Shown here: piece after piece, positions 8,365 through 15,786 of the stretch | How the letters are laid out: each line of letters starts with the position of its first letter | Position numbering within the stretch: the first letter of the stretch is position 1 | Assembly: GCA_963752745.1 (NCBI GenBank) | Contig: CAVWAK010000034.1 | Location: 1-64,000, forward strand | Length of the DNA: 64,000 nucleotides | Origin: Thiogranum sp963752745 | GTDB lineage: Bacteria > Pseudomonadota > Gammaproteobacteria > DSM-19610 | Direction of reading: 5' to 3' | Translations under genes and position numbers: made by a program | The notes under the pieces: model-generated | Seen by the model: only the letters and a program-made list of their open reading frames with translations | What the model was told of the DNA's origin: nothing | Databases searched by the model: none

Positions 8365-8979
8365 ATGAAAACTGAAACCATTCCCGGGCCGGTTGGCGCT
8401 TTGCAGGTTCTGGTTGAGCAGCCTGATGCTGAGCCACTCGCGTTGGCGGTCATTTGCCATCCTCACCCGCTGCACGGTGGAAGCCTGAGCAACAAGATTG
8501 TTCACCAGTTGGCGCGAACCTTTGCCGGTATGGGCGCTATCAGTGTGCGTTTTAACTTTCGTGGTGTCGGAGATAGTGGCGGAGAATACGACGAAGGGCG
8601 TGGTGAGCTCGATGATCTGTTTGCAGTAGTTGCCTGGGCCTCGCAGCGCTGGCCTGGTTTACCGCTCTGGCTGGGCGGTTTCTCATTCGGTGGTTTCATC
8701 GCCATTCAGGCCGCAGCTGAGCTGGATCCAGAGCGTCTGGTAGTTGTAGCGCCTGCGGTAAACTATTTTCCTGACCAGGCCGTTGACCTGCCGGATACTG
8801 ACTGGTTACTTATACAGGGCGATGGTGACGATGTGGTCCCGCTGTCAAAAGTAAAGGCCTGGGAGCTGCAACTGAACACGCCGCCAGTGTTGACGATAAT
8901 CAGTGGCGCTGGCCACTTTTTCCATGGACGCCTGAATGAGCTGAAGCAGGCGATACTTGATCATTATCCAGAGACTTAA
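8365..8979 (+). CDS. Alpha/beta hydrolase of the dienelactone-hydrolase-like group
   Basis: A 204-residue cytoplasmic alpha/beta hydrolase with no signal peptide. The nucleophile elbow is GFSFGG near residue 110, the oxyanion region is HPHPLHGGS near residue 33, an Asp in GDGDDVV near 153 and a His in GAGHFFHG near 178 complete the triad. Many proteobacteria have this short CocE/DLH-like enzyme without known substrate. It starts 47 bases after the small nrdJ-linked ORF and its TAA stop at 8977-8979 overlaps the stop of a convergent small gene. The HPHPLHGGS loop is family-typical, but the substrate cannot be read from the sequence. Confidence 0.85.
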   Translation: MKTETIPGPVGALQVLVEQPDAEPLALAVICHPHPLHGGSLSNKIVHQLARTFAGMGAISVRFNFRGVGDSGGEYDEGRGELDDLFAVVAWASQRWPGLPLWLGGFSFGGFIAIQAAAELDPERLVVVAPAVNYFPDQAVDLPDTDWLLIQGDGDDVVPLSKVKAWELQLNTPPVLTIISGAGHFFHGRLNELKQAILDHYPET

Positions 8980-9152
8980 TGAACTTTCAGGCCTTCGGCG
9001 AAGCGGAATACTTCGCTGGCAGAACTGAAGGTCTTTGGGATCATGCGGTCGTTAATTGCGCAAGCCCAGTAAGCCGGCAATACGCCACCTTTGAATATGG
9101 GATTGGCGCTAACAGCAAGGCCATTAATCGTTTTCTCTACTTTGGCATTCAA
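8976..9152 (-). CDS. Possible 58-residue protein with TTG start
   Basis: Reading leftward from TTG 9152 gives a 58-residue frame whose middle reads LAVSANPIFKGGVLPAYWAC and whose end reads FRFAEGLKVH. It has a GGGGA ribosome site eight bases before the start, balanced composition and an in-frame stop just upstream. A plausible sigma70 promoter (TTGACC, 18 bases, TATATA at 9433-9404) lies about 250 bases upstream. The frame ends in TAA at 8976-8978, interlocked with the hydrolase stop. I do not recognise the product. The competing plus-strand frame at 8979-9287 reads poorly. Codon quality and the ribosome site make this more likely real than chance. Confidence 0.5.
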   Translation of the reverse strand: MNAKVEKTINGLAVSANPIFKGGVLPAYWACAINDRMIPKTFSSASEVFRFAEGLKVH

Positions 9153-9660
9153 TGTAAATTCCCCATTGTTGTTCTTTTACTACGGATACTCAGCAAGCGT
9201 TATGCCAGCTGTGTTAATCCATTGAAAATAAAGGGCACATCACAACAAGGCATTGTTCCGGATGCAGTCAAAATCACAATTGCGTAAATAATACCAACAG
9301 CCTGGGAGTATGATTCCCGAGTGGTTAACCTTCTAACTAACGGGAAATGCGGGTATTTCGCTAGCCGCCGCCGGTGGCTGCCGGGGTAAAGAGTTTCGAC
9401 GGGTATATAAACAGACGCTAATGCTTGGGTCAAGATTCAAAACAGGAATAAAATTATGGACTTTGGTTACTATTTGAGTTAGTTGGGAGGCTGGGCCGGG
9501 TTATTAAAATCCTGATTTTAGTGGCGCGTCTGGCAGTATGTTTACAGATGGAAAAGGACGAGTTCAAGCAATCTGTCTACATCCAGCGGACACTGGTGGG
9601 GACGTCGGAACCCAGAACGGGCATAATGCGAGTTTCGCCGGTTGGGCGGCAATTATTTCT
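9153..9660. promoter_or_regulatory. Long intergenic region upstream of gspA and of the small minus-strand ORF
   Basis: Holds no convincing gene. On the minus strand TTGACC at 9433-9428 and TATATA at 9409-9404, 18 bases apart, form a candidate promoter giving the small ORF a leader of about 240 nt. Within that leader are GC-rich self-complementary segments near 9362-9385 (AGCC...GGCT) and a small hairpin at 9303-9317 (GGGA...TCCC). On the plus strand the reading frame of gspA is open back to 9538, but the family start is at 9661. No known riboswitch class was recognised. Confidence 0.35.
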
Positions 9661-11445
9661 ATGTATCAGAAACACTTCGGACTGACAGAGCGGCCATTCT
9701 CAATAGCTCCCGACCCGCGCTTTCTCTATATGAGTCAGCAACACCGCGAGGCGTTGGCGCATCTGCTCTATGGAGTGGGTGAAGGTGGCGGTTTCGTGCA
9801 GCTGACCGGTGAAGTCGGTACCGGTAAAACAACTATCTGCCGCTGTCTGCTCGAACAATTACCGGAGCATGTGAATCTGGCGCTGATTTTGAATCCGCGC
9901 GTGACCGCGCAGGAGCTGCTGGCCAGCCTGTGCGACGAACTACAGATTCAGTACGCCAAGGATACCACCAGTATCAAAGTGTTGACCGACGTGCTCAATG
10001 CTTACCTGCTCGACGGACATTCGCGTGGACAGCGCACTGTGCTGATGATCGACGAAGCACAGAATCTTAGCGCCGAAGCTCTGGAACAGGTGCGTTTACT
10101 GACCAATCTCGAGACTACCCGTGAAAAGTTGTTGCAGATTATTCTGGTTGGACAGCCAGAATTACGCAGCTTGCTGGCACGCGATGACCTTCGTCAGTTG
10201 TCACAACGCATTACCGCGCGTTATCACCTTGAGCCGATCAGTCGTGTTGAAACGGCCGCTTATATTCGGCACCGGCTGCAGGTCTGTGGTGCCGGTGAAT
10301 CTATCTTCTCTGAAGACGCTATTGATTTGATTCAGAAACTGTCTGACGGTGTTCCGCGCCTGATAAACGTTCTTTGTGACCGGGCCATGCTGGGAGCCTT
10401 TGTTGAAGGTAAGCGCAAGGTGGACGCGATAATTGTTCGGCGAGCCGCCAGCGAGGTGATGCCAGAAGAGGGCCTGTCAGCACCAGCAGGCCGGGTTTGG
10501 CTGTGGATGGCTGCCGCCGTTGGCATAATGGCAGTTGGATTGTCCGCGTTTCTCATCTTTAATGGGGGGGCAACAGCGCCAGTGGTGTCACCCGTTGCCA
10601 GCCTGGAAGCGCCGGTGTCGCAACGGGGGTCTCTGGAGTACAGCGCACGCCCTGAAACGAGTGAATCACCAGCATCTGCCAAGATTATTGCGCGCGATGA
10701 GTATCGAACTGCAGCTGAGCCGCTAGTGGAAGCATCCGGGGAGCCGGAGGCATTCGATCAGGCGGCGGTTATGAGGACGCCGACGCCGGTAATGCAGGCG
10801 GCTCTACCAGCACCTGTCTTGAAACTGGATCAAATGATCGCAGAAGCCAGCCCCGACGCCGCCGCCAGCGCATGGGCGGGTCTTTATCGGCTGTGGGGTG
10901 TGCAGGCTTCGGTACGCTCTGACGAGCAAGCGTGTGCACAGGCGCCAGGAGTTGGTTTGCGTTGCCTGCAGGGCGGGGGTAGTTGGACAATTTTGATGCA
11001 CTACGACAGGCCAGCGTTGCTATTGCTGGTGGCTAGTGAGGGTCGGCGCGTACCAGTACTGTTGTACGAGATTCTGGGCTCCGATGCGCGCGTACAGGTT
11101 GATGGCAAGGAAGTGGTGGTGCCTGTTATCGAGCTTGAAAAATACTGGTTTGGTGAATACCGCCTGTTGTGGCGTACGCCACCCGGTGGCCGGTCCGTAT
11201 TGCGCCCAGGCGACCGTGGGGCGGGTGTCGCCTGGCTGCGTGAGCGTCTGCAGGCGGTCACTGGCATGACATCAATTACAGCGGATCAGAGTTTTTATGA
11301 TGCCGGCCTTAAGGAGCTGGTGGAGTCTTTCCAGCGGGATCGGGAACTGACGGCTGATGGTGTTGCCGGTGCGCGTACATTGATCAACCTGAATAACCTT
11401 GAAAAACAACCCGATGTCCCGCGACTTGGCGTGCCTCGTGGTTAA
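9661..11445 (+). CDS. gspA: Type II secretion AAA ATPase with peptidoglycan-binding domain (ExeA/GspA)
   Basis: A 594-residue inner-membrane ATPase that, with GspB, helps place the secretin GspD in the cell wall. The N-terminal AAA domain starts with the ExeA signature MYQKHFGLTERPFSIAPDPR, has Walker A GEVGTGKT at 50-57 and Walker B LMIDE at 128-132, then the EPISRVETAAYIRHRL helix. A single membrane span lies at about 279-300. The periplasmic part has a linker and a C-terminal PG_binding_1 domain (LRPGDRGAGVAWLRERL to GARTLINL, about 520-585). The upstream extension to 9538 was rejected because the family begins at MYQKHFGL. gspB follows after 12 bases. Confidence 0.9.
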   Translation: MYQKHFGLTERPFSIAPDPRFLYMSQQHREALAHLLYGVGEGGGFVQLTGEVGTGKTTICRCLLEQLPEHVNLALILNPRVTAQELLASLCDELQIQYAKDTTSIKVLTDVLNAYLLDGHSRGQRTVLMIDEAQNLSAEALEQVRLLTNLETTREKLLQIILVGQPELRSLLARDDLRQLSQRITARYHLEPISRVETAAYIRHRLQVCGAGESIFSEDAIDLIQKLSDGVPRLINVLCDRAMLGAFVEGKRKVDAIIVRRAASEVMPEEGLSAPAGRVWLWMAAAVGIMAVGLSAFLIFNGGATAPVVSPVASLEAPVSQRGSLEYSARPETSESPASAKIIARDEYRTAAEPLVEASGEPEAFDQAAVMRTPTPVMQAALPAPVLKLDQMIAEASPDAAASAWAGLYRLWGVQASVRSDEQACAQAPGVGLRCLQGGGSWTILMHYDRPALLLLVASEGRRVPVLLYEILGSDARVQVDGKEVVVPVIELEKYWFGEYRLLWRTPPGGRSVLRPGDRGAGVAWLRERLQAVTGMTSITADQSFYDAGLKELVESFQRDRELTADGVAGARTLINLNNLEKQPDVPRLGVPRG

Positions 11446-11457
11446 TCGATAGAAGCC

Positions 11458-12174
11458 ATGTCCTATATTCTCGAAGCGCTGAAAAAGGTTGAGCAGGAAC
11501 GAGCGATCGGGCAAGTGCCGGGAATCGCCAGTAGTCACGAACAGGATAGTCGGACCAGTTTCAGTCGTTGGCTATGGGTGATAATAGGTGCGCTGGTGAT
11601 TAATGCCGTGTTGCTGGGGATAGCGCTGTGGCCGCAGCCGGATACCCGTACGGTCACTAAACAGGCAGAGCATCGGTCTGAGGTCCAGCCTCTGGTTACA
11701 CCGGTGCCTTCGGCGCCAGCACCACAACGTAACGTGCCAGTTATCAGACCGGTTAAACCAGTCGTGCCAGTCAAGCCGGTGGCAAAAAGCGCAGTTGAAC
11801 CACCTGGGGCATTGCGGCCACTGCCGCCTTTGCCGGAAATGCCGCCCGCAGCAAAACTCGAGGCTCCCGCAGCGCCTGCTAGCGTGACTGGCTCCCTGGC
11901 GGCGTCTCGACCAGTGGCGGGGACGGTGCCGCCCAATAATAATCTGCCCGTCTGGCCCCAGGTATCCAGCCAGCTGTTCCAGCAGATCAACAGTAGCCTG
12001 CACCTTGATGTGCATGTTTACAGTGAGTTACCGGAGCAACGCTTCGTACTGATCAATATGCAGAAATACCACCAGGGCGGGCAGCTTCAGGAAGGTCCTG
12101 TGGTGGACGAAATAACACCAAACGACGTGATACTCTCATTCCGCGGCCAGCGCTTCCGGGTGCAGTCGCAATGA
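11458..12174 (+). CDS. gspB: Type II secretion accessory protein GspB
   Basis: A 238-residue bitopic inner-membrane protein. It opens with MSYILEALKKVEQER, the conserved cytoplasmic segment of GspB/ExeB, followed by a membrane span at about 39-58 (WLWVIIGALVINAVLLGIAL), a long Pro/Ala/Val-rich periplasmic linker and a C-terminal GspB_C domain (LDVHVYSELPEQRFVLINM onward). GspB pairs with the ATPase GspA to move and assemble the outer-membrane secretin through peptidoglycan. Twelve bases separate it from gspA, so they form one unit. The remaining system genes found here, gspCDEF, lie about 28 kb away. Confidence 0.9.
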   Translation: MSYILEALKKVEQERAIGQVPGIASSHEQDSRTSFSRWLWVIIGALVINAVLLGIALWPQPDTRTVTKQAEHRSEVQPLVTPVPSAPAPQRNVPVIRPVKPVVPVKPVAKSAVEPPGALRPLPPLPEMPPAAKLEAPAAPASVTGSLAASRPVAGTVPPNNNLPVWPQVSSQLFQQINSSLHLDVHVYSELPEQRFVLINMQKYHQGGQLQEGPVVDEITPNDVILSFRGQRFRVQSQ

Positions 12175-12193
12175 ATCTAAACAAGGGATATAA

Positions 12194-14056
12194 ATGTTGA
12201 ATTACAGGGGGTTGGTGGTTACGGGGCTGTGTCTGGCAATCGCTCAGGCGGGTAGCACTGCGTGCGCTGACGGGTCCACCGCACGTTCACGCACCAAGCA
12301 GTTGATCATTCAGCTGGATAACGTCGGTCAGCGACAGGCGCAGGCAACAGGAGCCGACCAGGCTGCAACCAGCCTGAGCCTTCCCGATGGACGGCAGGTT
12401 AGAGTCCTGCGCAGCTTTTCCAGTAACGGACTGGTGGTTGAGCTTCCGGATGAGGTCAGTCTCGATGAAGCAAATCGAATTGCGGCGGAGATGGCATCGC
12501 GTGCAGGTGTTGTTTCAGTGCAACCGGACAAGCGATTTTACCCAACGTTTACGCCGAATGATCCCGATTATCCAGCGGGTGCTGATCCCGTGAATAATCC
12601 TTTTGGGCAATGGCACTTGTTTGAGGCAACGGCAGGCATTGGTATGCCAACGGCCTGGGACCTGTCTACGGGTTCTGCAGGTGTTGCCGTAGCGGTTATT
12701 GATACCGGCATCGTTTCACACAGAGACCTGAACGCTGGCCGGATTCTCACTGGCTATGATTTTTACAGTGATGTTGTAAACGACAATGACGGTACGCCGG
12801 GGCGCGATAGCGATCCGACTGATCCGGGTGATGCGGTGGCTGCGGGAGACTGTGGCGCCGGTGAACCTGCCGAAAACAGCTCTTGGCATGGTCTTTCGGT
12901 GACTGGCGTGATCGTGGCGAGCTCGGACAACAGCACCGATATTGCCGGTATCGATTTTGCTGCCCGATTATTGCCCATACGTGTACTAGGCCGTTGCGGC
13001 GGTAATCTTTCGGATGTGGCAGATGCTATTCGTTGGGCGGCGGGTTATTCAGTGACCGGTGTACCCAATAATCCTACCCCCGCTGATGTGATCAATCTCA
13101 GTCTCAGCGGTGAAGGGCCATGTTCTCTGGCAGAGCAGTTGGCCATTAACGACGCCGTTACCGCGGGTTCAGTCGTCGTCGTTTCTGCGGGTAATGAAGA
13201 CGGCACGAATGTCACCGATATCAGCCCCGCCAACTGTGACAATGTGATTGTTGCCGGTGCCATTGCCAGAGATGGAAGTCTTGCGTCTTATGCCAATGTG
13301 GGGCTGGCTGTGGATGTGACGGCACCTGGTGGTGACGGTCCGAATCCTGAGAGTAACATCCTGACGCTGTACAATACTGGAACGACAGTGGCGGTCGCGG
13401 ATACGCTGGCCTTTGTAGCAGGTACCAGCTTTACCTCGGCACAGGTGTCAGGTGTTGCCTCGCTTATGATTTCGCTTAATGGAGCCTTGACCCCTGAGGT
13501 AGTGGAGGATGTTATCAAGGCGACAGCCCGGCGGCCTTTCCCTGATGCAAGTTGCAATCAGGCGCTGTGCGGGACCGGAGTGTTAGACGCTGCAGCCGCG
13601 CTGTTAGCAGCGCAGAACCCCGTTGCCATAGCTGACATAGTGGCAAACCAGGCGCCGGTTGCCTCGGCGGGTGGGCCATATAGTGGCTCAAGCAGTGCTG
13701 CTGTTATTTTTGATGGTTCCGGATCATTTGACCCGGACGGGGGGCTACTGACGTATGCCTGGGACTTTGGCGATGGCAGTTTCGGCGCGGGGGTGGCGCC
13801 AAGTCATAGCTATGGCGTTGCCGGCATCTATCCGGTATTGCTGACTGTGAGCGACGGCATTAAGGAGTCAGCGATATCCAGCACGACCGCTACCATCGAT
13901 GGAGGTCAAAAAGTTGTCGATACGAATGGTGGCGGTGGCGGCTGTGCAATGGTGGCCGACGGCGACAGGAAAATCGATATGTTCTGGTGGCTTGCGCTCG
14001 CGGTGCTCCTAGGCAGGTTGAAAGTATCGCGTAAAATGCTCAAGCGCGTGGCTTGA
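12194..14056 (+). CDS. Secreted subtilisin-like serine protease with PKD domain and C-terminal anchor-like tail
   Basis: A 620-residue S8 protease. A signal peptide covers about residues 1-25. The catalytic triad is D170 (VIDTG), H232 (SSWHGLSVTG) and S412 (GTSFTSAQVSG), with oxyanion N334 (SAGNED). The usual HGTHVAG and GTSMAAPHVAG motifs are altered, although the catalytic residues stay. A PKD domain spans about 487-567 (FDGSGSFDPDGG, WDFGDGS). The end has a Gly run, a Cys (GGGGGCAM), a hydrophobic stretch and a basic tail, resembling bacterial C-terminal sorting tails such as GlyGly-CTERM. It starts 19 bases after gspB, so type II secretion is the likely export route. Its substrate is unknown. 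Confidence 0.88.
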   Translation: MLNYRGLVVTGLCLAIAQAGSTACADGSTARSRTKQLIIQLDNVGQRQAQATGADQAATSLSLPDGRQVRVLRSFSSNGLVVELPDEVSLDEANRIAAEMASRAGVVSVQPDKRFYPTFTPNDPDYPAGADPVNNPFGQWHLFEATAGIGMPTAWDLSTGSAGVAVAVIDTGIVSHRDLNAGRILTGYDFYSDVVNDNDGTPGRDSDPTDPGDAVAAGDCGAGEPAENSSWHGLSVTGVIVASSDNSTDIAGIDFAARLLPIRVLGRCGGNLSDVADAIRWAAGYSVTGVPNNPTPADVINLSLSGEGPCSLAEQLAINDAVTAGSVVVVSAGNEDGTNVTDISPANCDNVIVAGAIARDGSLASYANVGLAVDVTAPGGDGPNPESNILTLYNTGTTVAVADTLAFVAGTSFTSAQVSGVASLMISLNGALTPEVVEDVIKATARRPFPDASCNQALCGTGVLDAAAALLAAQNPVAIADIVANQAPVASAGGPYSGSSSAAVIFDGSGSFDPDGGLLTYAWDFGDGSFGAGVAPSHSYGVAGIYPVLLTVSDGIKESAISSTTATIDGGQKVVDTNGGGGGCAMVADGDRKIDMFWWLALAVLLGRLKVSRKMLKRVA

Positions 14057-14062
14057 TTACTT

Positions 14063-14515
14063 ATGCTTCGAGCCATCCAGGAGTTTTTTCAATCCCAAAT
14101 AGAACCGGACGTTAAGGCTGGGCCTGACAAGCATGGCTTGCACCTGGCGACTGCCGCCTTGTTGTTTGAAATGCTGCGCGCGGATGATAACGAGCATCCG
14201 CAAGAACGCGCGGAACTGGAACGTGTGTTACAGGAACAGTTTGATCTGTCCGGGGATGAGACCTGGGAATTGGCTAAACTCGCGGATCAGGAAGCGGCCG
14301 AAGCAGCTTCTCTTTACCAGTTTACCGGTCTGATCAACGAGCATTTTACAGCTGAACAAAAAGTCAGCGTTGTAGAGATGCTCTGGCAGGTAGCCTATGC
14401 TGATGGCCGGCTGGACCCCTATGAAGAAGCGCTGGTGCGCAAGATTGCCGATCTGATTTACGTGCCGCACCGTGAATTTATTCAGGCCAAACATCGAATT
14501 CAGGAAAGCGGTTAA
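14063..14515 (+). CDS. TerB-like protein
   Basis: A 150-residue all-helical protein of the TerB/DUF533 type. The duplicated acidic pattern, LLFEMLRADDNEHPQERAEL near residue 30 and MLWQVAYADGRLDPYEEALV near 110, matches the calcium-binding-like helix pairs of TerB and of the TerB domain in DjlA, which also occurs in this window. It begins six bases after the subtilase stop and ends before a strong terminator, so it is the last gene of the gspAB-protease unit or has its own weak start. Function is not known beyond family membership. Confidence 0.8.
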   Translation: MLRAIQEFFQSQIEPDVKAGPDKHGLHLATAALLFEMLRADDNEHPQERAELERVLQEQFDLSGDETWELAKLADQEAAEAASLYQFTGLINEHFTAEQKVSVVEMLWQVAYADGRLDPYEEALVRKIADLIYVPHREFIQAKHRIQESG

Positions 14516-14519
14516 TAAA

Positions 14520-14546
14520 AAAGGCAGCCGTATGCGGGCTGCCTTT
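14520..14546. terminator. Bidirectional Rho-independent terminator
   Basis: A ten-base stem, AAAGGCAGCC pairing with GGCTGCCTTT around a seven-base loop, is flanked by A-runs on the left and TTT on the right. It ends the terB-like unit on the plus strand and may also end the HU gene from the minus strand. Confidence 0.85.
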
Positions 14547-14602
14547 CAAAGCGTAATGCTGTGTTATTGGTGTTGGCCGTCCTGGCCTGACTTTATTACC
14601 CT

Positions 14603-14968
14603 TTAAACCATGTCTTTCAAGGCTTTAAGTGCAAGCACTTTGACTACATTACGAGCCGGTTTAGCCTTGAATGTCATGGCTTCACCGGTGAAGGGGTTAA
14701 CGCCTTTACGTGCCTTGGTGGCAGGTTTGCGAACAACTTTGATTTTCATCAGTCCGGGTACAGTGTAAACGCCAGGACCAGTGCGACGCAGGTCGCGTTT
14801 GATCAGACCGCTGAGGGAATCAAACACAGCGCCAACATCTTTCTTGGTCAGGCCGGTTTTATCCGCGATGTAAGTGTAGGTTTCAGCTTTGGTGGTAGGC
14901 TTCTTAACCGCTCTTGCGGCAACCTTCTTTTTGGCGGTCTTCTTGGCAGTCTTCTTCTTCACGGCCAT
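14603..14968 (-). CDS. HU-family DNA-binding protein with lysine-rich N-terminal tail
   Basis: A 121-residue nucleoid protein. Residues 1-27 are a Lys/Ala tail (MAVKKKTAKKTAKKKVAARA) resembling eukaryotic H1 and bacterial histone-H1-like tails. Residues 28-121 are an HU/IHF-type domain with the TGLTKKDVGAVFDSL helix pair and a beta-arm region containing ARKGVNPFTGEAMTFKAKPA, close to the HU arm motif. It would bend and compact DNA, with the tail adding nonspecific binding. A good ribosome site (AAGGAGC) precedes the ATG. Upstream A/T tracts at 15024-15060 fit a strong promoter. The tail is the unusual part relative to the 90-residue standard HU. Confidence 0.9.
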   Translation of the reverse strand: MAVKKKTAKKTAKKKVAARAVKKPTTKAETYTYIADKTGLTKKDVGAVFDSLSGLIKRDLRRTGPGVYTVPGLMKIKVVRKPATKARKGVNPFTGEAMTFKAKPARNVVKVLALKALKDMV

Positions 14969-15133
14969 TCAATGTGCTCCTTAAAAAGTTGTTGACTGGG
15001 ACAGTGACGGCGCAAAGATAGCACAAAGAAAAAAAAGTAAAAGTTTTTTTTAGTTTTTTGCTGCTATTTTAGTCTCAAATGGAGGTGGCTTTGTTTATGC
15101 ATAGTAAATAGCAGTACTAAACGGAGGTGACCT

Positions 15134-15580
15134 TCAGTGCAAACGACTCGGTTCCTGTTGTTCGGGAAACTGTTCGGCGCTACCAAATTCATCTTGCGGA
15201 GTTGGCGATGCGTGATGCAGTACCATGTGCCAGCCACCATCGATCAACTGGTAGATATTGGTGGCAATGACTGGAGGATGCCGGCGATCATCTCCGGGGC
15301 TGCGGAAGTGTTCGTAAACAGTGTGGATGGCCAGCAAGGCATCCTGGGTACGGTGGACGTTGCTGAGCTCGAGTTCGACTTTCAGACCGCCGTCGAAAAT
15401 GCGCCGCCAACTTTCCTCGACTGCGACCCGTCCCCGGTCACGGTCCGACATCGGGTGTATACATTCGATAAATTCCCGGTCCGCCCAGGTCTTCATCATG
15501 GCCTCCAGATTTGAAGCCCTGAAGGCATCATAAAAGGCCGTCTCTGCTTCGTCCGGCGTCGCAAACCCTGTTTCAGTCAT
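15134..15580 (-). CDS. SnoaL/NTF2-like protein
   Basis: A 148-residue protein of the NTF2-like fold (SnoaL-like, DUF4440-like). It begins with an amphipathic helix (DEAETAFYDAFRASNLEAMMKTW), then IECIHPMSDRDRGRVAVEESWRRIF, the pattern of this fold, and beta-strands LLAIHTVYEHF and HMVLHHASPTP. Members include enzymes and regulators, and the small proteobacterial types have no assigned reaction. It is encoded alone on the minus strand, 165 bases from HU. It may have its own promoter in the 206 bases that separate it from the giant gene. Confidence 0.75.
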   Translation of the reverse strand: MTETGFATPDEAETAFYDAFRASNLEAMMKTWADREFIECIHPMSDRDRGRVAVEESWRRIFDGGLKVELELSNVHRTQDALLAIHTVYEHFRSPGDDRRHPPVIATNIYQLIDGGWHMVLHHASPTPQDEFGSAEQFPEQQEPSRLH

Positions 15581-15786
15581 AGTATTCAGCCTGGTTTATC
15601 GCGCGCTATGGTACCAGTCCTCCAGAGGCCTGCAACATGCTGTTTTCGTGCAGCTGTTCACGTTTTCGAAGTGCAGTATTGGGTTAATTTTCCGGTCACA
15701 TCGGCCGTTATAACAGGAACTTGGTGCAGATCTGCGCCTGCCCTGCTGAAGGGTATTCAGGATCGCTAACATACTGACAAGACTGG

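Noticed and set aside
8979..9287. Plus-strand frame of 102 residues after the hydrolase
   Set aside because: It is antisense to the better-looking 58-residue minus frame and has no ribosome site.
9300..9435. Cyclic di-GMP riboswitch in the leader of the small minus-strand ORF
   Set aside because: Some CCGG-rich pieces look similar, but the conserved core of the known class could not be matched.
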